64,000 nucleotides of DNA, from NCBI GenBank assembly GCA_028583605.1, contig CM053332.1, positions 23,936,692 through 24,000,691 on the forward strand, written 5' to 3'. The position numbers and the translations under genes are program-made. Shown here one piece after another: positions 47,984 to 57,960 of this stretch. Below the pieces are notes generated by a model. The model made no database searches. It was not told where the DNA came from and saw nothing but the letters and a program-made list of their open reading frames with translations. How positions within the stretch are numbered: position 1 is the stretch's first letter; every line of letters begins with the position of its first letter. Origin of the DNA: Dastarcus helophoroides. Taxonomy: Eukaryota; Arthropoda; Insecta; Coleoptera; Bothrideridae.

Positions 47984-48115
47984 ACGGTGGTTGTATACAC
48001 TTCCAACTTAAAACCGCTAGTCAGTCGTATAAGTATCCAAGAAAGTAAACCCGCATTGGGTGACTTGTAATTGACTTTTAACTGTTTATTACGCAAACAT
48101 TTTCGCTATATGCTA

Positions 48116-49353
48116 CCAGGTGTTGGAATTAGTTTTAAAGGTTTTTTTTCGAAATTTGAGGCTTTATTGAGCAAAAATGGTTACAAATCGATTATTCAAA
48201 ATATTGTCCATCGCTAGCCACTACTTTTTCCCATCTTTCTGTCAATTTTCGGATACCAGCTCTGAAGAACAGTTCGCCTTTTGATGCGATCCATGTATCG
48301 ATCCATTTTTTCGTTTCCTCGTAAGAGGTTAAGTGCTGGTCAGCCAAGCCATGTGCCATCGATCGGAACAAGTAGTAATCGGACGGGGCAATATCTGGGG
48401 AATACGTCGGGTGCGGTAGAACATCCCATTTCAAGGTTTCCAAGTACTTTTGACGGGTTTTGCGACATGAGGACGAGCGTTGTCATGTTGCAAAATGACT
48501 TTGTCGTGCCCATGCTCGAATTGCGGCCGTTTTTCCTTTAATGCCCGGCTTAAACGCATCAATTGTGTTTGGTAGAGGTCCCCGGTGATGGTTTTGTTCG
48601 GTTTGAGCAGCTCATAATAAATGACGCCCAGCTGATCCACCAGAGCATGAGCTTGGATCCATGGATATTTGGTCTTGACGTTGATGACGATGTGTGGCCG
48701 GGGTATCTATACGATTTTTTACGTCTGGGGTTATGGTAATGGATCCACTTTTCATCGCCAGTGACGATGCGATGCAAAAAACCTTTCCTTTTTTGACGCG
48801 CGAGCAGCTGTTCGCACGTCATAAGCCGCCTCTCCACGTCTCTCGGCTTCAGCTCGTATGGCACCCAATTTCCTTGCTTCTGAGTCATACCCGCGGCTTT
48901 GAGACGTTTACCGACTGTTGACAAGTTAACTCCCAATGATACGGACAATTTTTGGAGCGTTTGACACGAATCTTTGTCGAGTAACGCCTCAAATTCTTCG
49001 TCTTCAAACTTTTTCGGATGACCGGGACGTTCCTTGTCATCGGTGTCAAAATCACCACTTTTGAAGCGTCGAAACCAGTACTCACATGTCGAAATCGATG
49101 GAGTATAACCCCCGTAAGCTTCCTCGAGCAGCAAACGACTCGCAGCAGCAGTTTTCTTCAAATGGAAGCAGAACAATAAAGCTTCCCGCAAATTGGAATG
49201 TATGTTGTTTACACTTGCGCAAGATGACACATACTGACAATTCAAGCTATAATATAGTGCTTTGGTGCGAATATAATTTTGGAGTGCCCTCATGCAACAT
49301 ACGTTTACAACGAGATCTCTTAGAAAACCTTTAAAACTAATTCCAACTCCTAA
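48116..49353 (-). mobile_element. Mariner element B (mauritiana-type), 1,238 bp
   Basis: The inverted ends share GTTGGAATTAGTTTTAAAGG (left from 48116; right as its reverse complement, ending 49353) and are flanked by TA on both sides (48114-48115, 49354-49355). Length, TIRs and TA duplication fit mariner. The array units without it read TGCTAATTGAAG across the same point, which gives the empty site. Confidence 0.92.
48192..49270 (-). pseudogene. Mariner B transposase, frameshifted
   Basis: The N-terminal part (to about 48650) carries the HTH region with LLFCFHLKKTAA and WFRRFKSGDFD, the linker WVPYEL, and the first catalytic Asp in IVTGDEKWI. A first frameshift near 48640 moves to GVIYYELLKPN ... 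LQHDNARPH (second Asp). A second near 48440 moves to YSPDIAPSDYYLF (third Asp) and WEKVVASDGQYFE before the stop at 48192. All three Asp of the DD34D triad exist but in different frames. The sequence is closest to the mauritiana (Mos1) type. It is inactive as it stands. Confidence 0.9.
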
Positions 49354-49566
49354 TAATTGAAACAGTCTTCTCTCTGCTGACGAACTAAATGAAAGTAAAA
49401 TCACGCCGAAGACATTTGTATCAATGAATGTTGCGATGCAACCCGCGATACAAGCTTTGCCTCATCTATGTGAACTTTGCAATTGCAATCTAGTTTTCAT
49501 TAAATTCTAATTAAATTAGATTTCAACTGCATCGTAATAAACTTGTTAGCTTATTATCTCAGAAGT
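49354..49566. repeat. Remainder of array unit 3, internal element inverted
   Basis: After the TA duplication the unit resumes ATTGAAACAGTCTTCTCTCT, but the internal segment (about 49382-49560) is in the opposite orientation to units 1 and 2 (GAAAGTAAAATCACGCCGAA here against CTTCGGCGTGACTTTAC there). It ends with TCTCAGAAGTGTATGAATGG, rejoining mariner A. Confidence 0.8.
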
Positions 49567-50400
49567 GTATGAATGGTACAAAAAATGGAAGGACAAACTC
49601 AAGTTGAAAATGAACCCCCATATCCGTCGTCCTCGGAGCAGTGTGACTGCTGACAAGATTAACGCCGTTCAACGCCTTTTGAAAGGTGACCGCCGTTTAA
49701 CTGTTGGTGAAATTGTAGCTCAGATAGCAATGAAACTTGAATCTAAACAAGCAAGCATTGAGTCAAAATAAAAGGACGAAGGTGCAAGTTACATCCTCCA
49801 ATCCACCCAGTAACTATGTAGCAATGCTGACCTTGAAGACACACACCTGCATTCAACGTCAGCATCCGAACTCTATAAAAGGAAACGACTTCCCTTCCCA
49901 AGAAGATTGTGTTATGACCACCGTTATTGTTAAGTTAACAAATGTAAAAAGACAATAATAATACAATCCAATAAAGTCTTCAGGCGCTTGTGAAGTGTTT
50001 CCGTAAGTTTTTAAAAACCCTTTTTCTCGACCACGAACGAAAACTTGCACCTGTCTCAAGGCAAAAACTGGCCTCTAAGCTGGAAAGGTTCTTGCGACAG
50101 TGTTTAGGGATTTTAAAGGAATTGTGCACGTCGATTTTCTGCATGAACGTCGTACGGTCAATGCTGCCTACTATGCCAGTTATTGTATCAAGCAAACCGT
50201 GCATATCGACCAGGGACTAATATCGACGGAAGAGGCGCGAACTTTCGGTCAGAAATGTGATTTTGCTTCACGACAATGCCTGCCTTCACTCAGCCAAGCT
50301 GACACATCAAAAATTTGAGGGAATGCATTATTGGGCAACATTAGAACACCTTCCTTATAGTCCCGACTTATCACCATGCGATTTCTAACATAAACCCAAG
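49567..50400 (+). pseudogene. Mariner-like element A, 3' part
   Basis: The frame resumes as VYEWYKKWKDKLKLK ... RRPRSSVTADKI ... RLTVGEIVAQIA (second HTH). Decay follows at 49770-50090. Then FKGIVHVDFLHERRTVNAAY, VILLHDNACLH-like and LEHLPYSPDLSPCDF appear with frameshifts. Together with 46327-46592 this is one element split by ~3 kb of later insertions. It differs from mariner B in sequence and belongs to another mariner subfamily. Confidence 0.75.
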
Positions 50401-50514
50401 TCTCCCCATCCATCAATACAGATCATTTGCTTTGCCCTAACTACGACTTGAACACAAAGTTTCGACACAAGAGGGCGAAGCGACCTGTCCTGTCAACGAA
50501 AAGAAGCACTGGAA

Positions 50515-51905
50515 TCTACTGATCATGATGTGATCTGGCTGAAAATCTGCGCCAAAAGCAAAGCAATATTCGTTTGTTCATTTTATTTGGCTCCAAACGA
50601 TCCGGCATACAGACAGCTCTTCTCTTATCTCTCCGTAAGCTTTGATTACCTAAAGATGAATTATCCAAAAACTGAGGTTGTCTTTCTCGGTAACTTTAAC
50701 GTACACAACATCCTTGGTTAAGGTTTTCTTCCTGAACTGACGACGCGGGAAGGGTGGCAGAAGCTTTCGCCATCACTTGTAGATTATCGCAATTAGTTGA
50801 GGAACCCACAAGAATTCCTGATGTAGATACTCATCAACCTAATCTGCTCGACCTTTTTCTTACACATTCTCCAAATTCGTATAAAATCTCTGTGACATCA
50901 CCGCTTGGAAATTCGAATCACAAGTTTATTGCAGCCTCTAGCTTGCTTCATATACCACCTCCTTCTCAGACACAGTTTGGCACTTTAACTCTGCTAACTG
51001 TGAAGAGTTAAAAGATTTTTTTTGCATCTTTCCCATGGCAGAAAGTCTGCTTTAACTCAGACAATCCTTCCTCAGTCGCCGAATCCATCACTGAAACTAT
51101 CCTGATTGGTATGCAACGCTGAATTCGCAACTCCCAAAAGAAGTCTGCCTCCAGTAAATCTTGGTTTGGCAAAAATTGGGCTCAGGCTGTCTCCTGCAAA
51201 AATCGCGCTTATCGTCGTTGGCGAAATAATCCCTCAGTCGAGACTCGGATCACACTTGTAGATGCACGAAATTCTTGTAAATAGGTTATTGACGAGGTAA
51301 AAGGTGATTTCGATCGTAAGATGGGCCAGAGGATTTTCAACTGTTCGAACGGTTCCAGATCCTTTTGGGGATTTGCGAAGTCGATTGGAAAAAATTTTAC
51401 ATCTTCAAATCCACCTTTACTCAATGAGAATAACAATATTGCGACTACTTCCAGAGGAAAGGCTGACATGCTATCCTTAATTCCAATCTTGATTCTCGAA
51501 ACGCGTCTAATCCTTCCTAAGGTTGGCACATTGATGCGGCTAAAGTTGTTTTCAGACAACGCACAATCAGGAAGATTCTCTTTGAGCTGGCGACACCTCG
51601 AAAGCTTCTGCCCTTGATGGTATCCCCGCTATTGTCCTTAAGAAGTGCGCCCCAGAGTTGACTCCTGTCTTAAGTAAATTGTTCACACTCTCTTATAACA
51701 ACTGTGTATTCCCTAATATCTGGAAATCTGCTAGGGTGTAGCCCGTCGCTAACAATAGAAAAAATAATCTGGCTAACAACTAACGTCCTATATCTTTGTT
51801 ACCCGTTATATATAAAGTGATGGAAAAGGTTATCAACATCGAGATTCTCAAATATCTGGAGGAGAATCGGACAGGCAATAAGGTTTTAAACAACAACGTA
51901 TTTGA
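50515..51905 (+). pseudogene. Non-LTR retrotransposon: endonuclease and start of reverse transcriptase
   Basis: In order: an APE-type endonuclease (CSFYLAPNDPAYRQLFSYLS, VFLGNFNVHN, LLDLFLTHSPNSYKISV, GNSNHKFI), the linker region FWGFAKSIGKNF, then RT motifs (ALDGIPAIVLKKCAPELTPV, SYNNCVFPNIWKSARV, RPISLLPVIYKVMEKVI). Catalytic GDFN and SDH both read Asn for Asp (GNFN, SNH). Stops and frameshifts occur throughout and the copy ends before the YADD motif. CR1/Jockey-like in style; the exact clade is not settled. Confidence 0.82.
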
Positions 51906-53177
51906 TTTACCCTCGTAAATGAATTTAAAAAATTAGGCAGTCATGGAGTCAGCAGAAAGAAGTGAAAACTTAAACCTAACAAATAATAATGTCTATGTAG
52001 CGTAGTTTCGAGTTGTTTTAAACGTTTTGTCACATCTTTTCGTAATATTAAATTATTTAGGGTCCCCCACCAAGAGAATAATTGGCCCCTGATCGCGTAC
52101 CTAAATTCTGTGAACAAATTAACGAATATTGTTATGGATGTTAATAGTTTGAGATTTTCCTCATATATCCAACTACGACTGAACTCATGAAATCCAGTTT
52201 ATAAAAAAAAGATAAACATACAGACGTAATACATATTTAAAGTAAATAAAGTCTCTCGTCAATGTAATTCTTTGATCAAGCGTGCAAATAAAACATTAAA
52301 ATAGAGAAAGTGTGTTAAGGCATAAATCTTGCCTAATTTTAGCGAATGCTTAGTTAATTTGATGCTTCTTTTCATATAAATACTAATTTTAAAAGTTTAT
52401 TAAAATATGAAATTTTTAACAATTCGGGGATTTACCCCAACGGCATCTCAAATTCAGACTATCTTTCATAATGACTCGAAAATTACATACAATCTAGACA
52501 ATACGATTAAAATAAAATCACTTGTTACGAAACTATCAAATTTTAGTAATTTATAACTGCTAGGTGTTCACATTTTAAACTGACATGAATAATGCTTTAA
52601 AGATTAGGGTCACCAGACGATTTGCTTTCCCTTTTAAATGTATCCGCATCACGTTTACTTTGTTATTAAAAGCGAAGGATGCTCGCGGGTTATTAAAAGA
52701 AATTCTGGATATTTCAGCAGACATTTCGAACCAACATTGTATTTATTTACACAGTTTTTGTTTTTTTTTTTGAACTTATTATATATAAAAGCCTAACATA
52801 TAAATACGAAAGTGTGTATGTCTGTCTGTTTATCCGCTTTCCACGGCTTAATTACCGTGGTTTCGATATAAATTGGGATAGACGTACCTTGCAAGTCGAG
52901 ATCGTTAGTAGAATACTTAATTTGTTTCCCTTTTCTATGTAAAATAGATAATCTGTGGCAGTAGCGACGACTAGAAACTTGCTGCAAGGCAGTGCACATA
53001 AGGCACATGATCGTAAACACGAATTTTAACAAAATACCATTCTGCAATCTGCACGAACACTTTAAAGCTGTTCATTGCTGATTAATTTAAATATATCCAA
53101 ACTAATTTTATAAATGAAAAGGTGTATCTGTTATATCTAGTACTTCATCGTAACCTGAGACGCATTAAAACATTTTT
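51906..53177. other. Unassigned DNA
   Basis: No gene. About 52786-52930 (TATATAAAAGCCTAAC, GTGTGTATGTCTGTCTG, CCACGGC...CCGTGG) has a transposon-like look but no defined ends. Confidence 0.45.
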
Positions 53178-53325
53178 GGTGGAACGGACTGGTCGTTGGT
53201 TATCTTTAAAAATTGAAATACAAATCTTCTTCCTTGAAACCAAGAAAGATTAAAAAATACAACAAAGGTTGCCCTAACTCGTTTCGACAGATAGAGAGAT
53301 ACTCTCTGACAGTGCCGTGCAGTAC
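53178..53325. repeat. Family-B repeat copy, ribozyme degenerate
   Basis: GGTGGAACGGACTGGTCG through TAACTCGTTTCGACAG; helix II and CTGAAGA are replaced by AGAGAGATACTCTCTGACAG. Confidence 0.7.
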
Positions 53326-53534
53326 CATTTGAGGCAGGGTAGGCAAATAGATATCCAATGATTCCGATACAGACAAAAGTAAACGGAGTAAATTGCAGTA
53401 AATTATTGTGTTTTACAGAGCAAGAATGAAACTAAACTTTATCAATTATTAAACTTTTCAATCCACGTATTTTTTTCTTTTGAAAATAATCTATTTGTAA
53501 CTGTCATATATTTTTTTTACCAAAATATCCAAAC
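53326..53534. other. Unassigned DNA
   Basis: No feature recognised. Confidence 0.5.
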
Positions 53535-56500
53535 CAGGCCCGTAACCAGGATTTTTTTCGGGGGGGGGGGGGTCTTTGTTTGCGTCTAGGTTAGAGTTAA
53601 GAAGCCACGGTCCAATACTACTTTACTATTAATATTATTATTGTACAAGTAAAATAAAATTAAAAAATTACACTAAAACCATTTCTAGAGTCCAACTCGT
53701 CTAACATTCTGACAAAGTAATTTGACAACAACGTTGCCTATTTATCTTAATTTAATTTCTAAATAAAAACAGATGTGTGGGTAAGGTGATAAAATTACTC
53801 GAAAGATATTCCTTAAAATTTATCTTTGAACTGTATTCTATAACCTGCACTTGTGTATGGAAAATGCCTATAGAAAGTGCTCTATTTAAAGACATAGCTT
53901 AAAGTCAGCTGGAGAAAAATCTTCTTTTTTTAATTTTTTTCAAATTTCGATTAAATTCATAATTTTAACTTTTATCTCAAATTTAAGGTTTGCACCCGAA
54001 CATTTAGAATTTGGATATTCTTTCTAAATTATGGAAGATTAGATGTTTTTTTTAAGTTTAAGTTTCGCGTCCAATTGTTTTTCTAACTGGCAACAACTTT
54101 AATTCCTACGTTTTTTATTTTGGGCAATTTTAGGAATTATTGTTGCTATCTAAATTTGCAATGTCGAAGCGCATTTGATTCTTCCCAATTTCGAAAAAAA
54201 GTTTTTGCTATAAAGTTATTTATCGTTTTTTTTGTAAGTTTTACCTTTAATTTCAAAATTTCGACTTTTTTTAGAAATTTTCAATTTCAATTTTATTTTT
54301 TGCTAAATGCGAAGTAGGTTAATACTTTTACTTTTTTTTTCTCAAAATTCAAAGTTTAAAATCTTGGTATTTACTTCAAACCCACAAATATTTTTTTAAA
54401 CATCAATTCTTTCTAGAAACCTGAAAATTTTGCCAACATTTTTGTGAAAAATGTCTAATATCGAAATTCTGAACTTAATCTTGAGTTTTTTGAATTTGGA
54501 ATTTTAATTTGAAATGTCTGGAAAAGTCTACATTTAGAGTGGACAAACTCGTTCTAGAAAAAGTTTAATTACGACCGTGGTTATACTTAAAAATAACCAG
54601 AATTCATTATTAAACATTTTCGAAAATATTAACATTTTTAAAAATTTTGAATTTCCGAACAAAATTACGATATGTTAATTTTTAATGTGCCCTGTTCGAA
54701 CTCGAAATTTTAAGTTTTTTAAATTCGAAATTTTAGAAATAAGTTGACATTTAGAATTACTCTCTAAATCCGAAGAAAAAAGAAGCGATAATTTTGGGAA
54801 AAGAAGGTTTGAAGTCAAAATTTTCTAAAAAAAAATCTCTCATTTCCAAAAGATAAAATCTATTAACAAAAACTAATAACACTCAACATTTTTTGTTTTT
54901 TTTTTTTCAATTTATTTAACATTTCTTCGGTATGACAGTTTTCTAAACAATTTTTTTTTGTTTAGAAAATTGTCAACAAACCATAAAAATTTAAATATTT
55001 CCAAACTGGGCCGAAGAAATGTTAAATAAATTAAAAAAAAACATAATATTTCCGGTCAATAAGGGTCTACCATGAAGAACTCAACATTTTTTGTTTTTTT
55101 TTTTCAATTTATTTAACATTTCTTCGGCCCAGTTTGGAAATATTTAATTTTTATGGTTTGTTGACAGTTTTCTAAACAATTTTTTTTTGTTTAGAAAATT
55201 GTCAACAAACCATAAAAATTTAAATATTTCCAAACTGGGCCGAAGAAATGTTAAATAAATTAAAAAAAAACATAATATTTCCGGTCAATAAGGGTCTACC
55301 ATGAAGAACTCAACATTTTTTGTTTTTTTTTTTCAATTTATTTAACATTTCTTCGGCCCAGTTTGGAAATATTTAATTTTTATGGTTTGTTGACAGTTTT
55401 CTAAACAATTTTTTTTTGTTTAGAAAATTGTCAACAAACCATAAAAATTTAAATATTTCCAAACTGGGCCGAAGAAATGTTAAATAAATTAAAAAAAAAC
55501 ATAATATTTCCGGTCAATAAGGGTCTACCATGAAGAACTCAACATTTTTTGTTTTTTTTTTTCAATTTATTTAACATTTCTTCGGCCCAGTTTGGAAATA
55601 TTTAATTTTTATGGTTTGTTGACAGTTTTCTAAACAATTTTTTTTTGTTTAGAAAATTGTCAACAAACCATAAAAATTTAAATATTTCCAAACTGGGCCG
55701 AAGAAATGTTAAATAAATTAAAAAAAAACATAATATTTCCGGTCAATAAGGGTCTACCATGAAGAACTCAACATTTTTTGTTTTTTTTTTTCAATTTATT
55801 TAACATTTCTTCGGCCCAGTTTGGAAATATTTAATTTTTATGGTTTGTTGACAGTTTTCTAAACAATTTTTTTTTGTTTAGAAAATTGTCAACAAACCAT
55901 AAAAATTTAAATATTTCCAAACTGGGCCGAAGAAATGTTAAATAAATTAAAAAAAAACATAATATTTCCGGTCAATAAGGGTCTACCATGAAGAACTCAA
56001 CATTTTTTGTTTTTTTTTTTCAATTTATTTAACATTTCTTCGGCCCAGTTTGGAAATATTTAATTTTTATGGTTTGTTGACAGTTTTCTAAACAATTTTT
56101 TTTTGTTTAGAAAATTGTCAACAAACCATAAAAATTTAAATATTTCCAAACTGGGCCGAAGAAATGTTAAATAAATTAAAAAAAAACATAATATTTCCGG
56201 TCAATAAGGGTCTACCATGAAGAACTCAACATTTTTTGTTTTTTTTTTTCAATTTATTTAACATTTCTTCGGCCCAGTTTGGAAATATTTAATTTTTATG
56301 GTTTGTTGACAGTTTTCTAAACAATTTTTTTTTGTTTAGAAAATTGTCAACAAACCATAAAAATTTAAATATTTCCAAACTGGGCCGAAGAAATGTTAAA
56401 TAAATTAAAAAAAAACATAATATTTCCGGTCAAAATTTGGTGATAAATCTCGAAAAACGCTTGTATAAATTTCCAATTCTCAAAATTTGAATTTTTTTTC

Positions 56501-57364
56501 AAAATAGGGAATTTAAGCTTGAAAAACTTTCAAATTCAACATTATTTTAATAAAATTCAAAACGTAAATTTTTCAATTCTAAAACTGTAAAACTATTATT
56601 ACAAAATCCAAGTTTTTCTCAAAATTTAGTGTTAAATCTCGAAAAATCGCTTGTATCAATTTCTAGTTCTCCCCAAAATTTAATTTTTTATTTCAAAATA
56701 GGGAGTTTAAGCTTGAAAAACTTGTAAATTGAACATTGTTTTAATAAAATTCAAAACGTAGGACTGAAATTTCAAAGAAAAAAAAAGAAATGTCAAGAAA
56801 AGTTTAGATTTTCCTAGAAACGAAATTTCAGATTTAAATGTCAAAATATTGGAAAAAAATCGAATCAGTTTAAGGTAAAAATTTCAAGATTTAGGGCCAA
56901 AATTCGAGAATGAACTCGAAATTTTAAGAACTTCTTCATTTGAAAATATTATACTCCTTCTGAATATTCTGAGTATAACCTATCTATTTTTTTTTAATTT
57001 CGACTGATATATCAAAATGTTTTTTTTTATTAATTGTGCGTTTTGGCCTGATAGTGCCTTTTTTTAGAGTATTTTACCTTTTTGGTGTCTTCTTTAGCTT
57101 TTCGTTTTTGCCTAATTTAACATTTTGCTCACCTTTTTACTTTACTTGATTGTGCTTAAAATCCGGTCTCTAATAATAAGAAATGGCGCCAAATTTGAAA
57201 ATTAAAACATCCTTGCATTTCAGTACGAAAACAAAATGATCCATTAAAAATGGTTTTTAAAAAGGTTGCACATCTGGAAAGTTCAGTTCTATCTAGTGTG
57301 AAGCCAAAAAATTTACCAAGGGGGGCTGGAGATCCCTATTCCCCCCTTCCTGGTTACGGGCCTG
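53535..57364. mobile_element. 3.8-kb CAGGCCCGTAA element, non-autonomous
   Basis: Left end CAGGCCCGTAACCAGGA and right end TCCTGGTTACGGGCCTG are a perfect 17-bp inverted pair. A 13-base G run follows the left TIR, and GGGGGG and CCCCCC runs lie inside the right. The interior is T/A-run DNA plus the 229-bp hairpin array; no transposase frame. The partial copy at 30975 shares the left part. No target duplication was recognised, so the superfamily is uncertain. Confidence 0.65.
54886..56433. repeat. Seven-copy 229-bp hairpin tandem array
   Basis: Landmark CATGAAGAACTCAACA recurs at 55071, 55300, 55529, 55758, 55987 and 56216, exactly 229 bp apart, with units looking identical. Each unit is a ~80-bp near-perfect palindrome (arm containing TTCTTCGGCCCAGTTTGGAA, loop the T run TTTTTTTTT) plus the tail ATAATATTTCCGGTCAATAA. 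The first unit has an internal deletion in its left arm. Half or deleted copies exist at 18475 and 62655. Confidence 0.95.
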
Positions 57365-57874
57365 CCCTGAATGAACTAATAGTAACAGTAACAGAACAGT
57401 TCAACACTATGTATATTTTAAATGTCTTGAATAAAGCTTGTTATAAAATAAAACGAATGAATTCGGTTTGTACTACATAAACACTACAAAACACACACGA
57501 AACGTAGAGGTTGACAATAAGATAACAGATTACATTATAAGTTAATATCTAGGGGAATTACCGAAATGGAAAGTTCTAATGTAATCTGTTATCTGCCTAT
57601 GCCTTTGGCTTATGGGCCACCTACAGAGGAATATTGTGATGGAGTGTGACTGTTCACTGGAATATTACCCTATTCGTGTTAACTTTGCAATAACCTTGAA
57701 TTAATTTTAAAAGTTTGTATCCTTTTTTAATGACCGAAAAGGAAAACAAAGTATTAATAAAACGAAATACTGTGTCTGCTAAAAAATTAATTTTATTTAG
57801 GAGTAATTATATTTTTTTTATGATTTTGCTCTGGTAGGGAATACCTTTTTGCCTTCATTGTATGCATACCACTG
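57365..57874. other. Unassigned DNA
   Basis: No gene. GTAATCTGTTATC occurs near 57580 with an inverted GATAACAGATTAC near 57521, a small foldback. Confidence 0.5.
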
Positions 57875-57914
57875 CTCTCTGAAGATGATACCTTGGCTGT
57901 CGAAACGCGTTAGA
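57875..57914 (+). ncRNA. Hammerhead-like motif (family B), decayed helix II
   Basis: CTGAAGA, GAAAC, ACGCGT and GTT are kept, but helix II is GATACC/GCTGTC with one mismatch and one wobble. The family-B tail (CAACCTTTGTTGTG) follows to about 57960. Confidence 0.45.
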
Positions 57915-57960
57915 ACAACCTTTGTTGTGATTTTTAATCTTTCTTGGATTTGGATTTCAA

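Larger units (their letters stand above)
46593..48115. repeat. ~640-bp tandem array carrying hammerhead ribozymes (left part)
   Basis: Unit starts are at about 46593, 47234 and 47875. Each unit has ACCAATCAAATGTTCTGTAA, the hammerhead (minus strand), CATTGGGTGA, TTTACTTTCATCTAG, an internal inverted-repeat element (arms about 46870-46930 and 47098-47155) and a terminal piece of mariner A coding sequence (CAGTTGGGGATACTTG through GTGTATGAATG). Unit 3 is interrupted at 48115 by mariner B and finishes at 49354-49566. Confidence 0.9.

Noticed and set aside
54886..56433. CRISPR-like array
   Set aside because: Repeats are 229 bp, palindromic and contiguous without spacers; the genome is eukaryotic.
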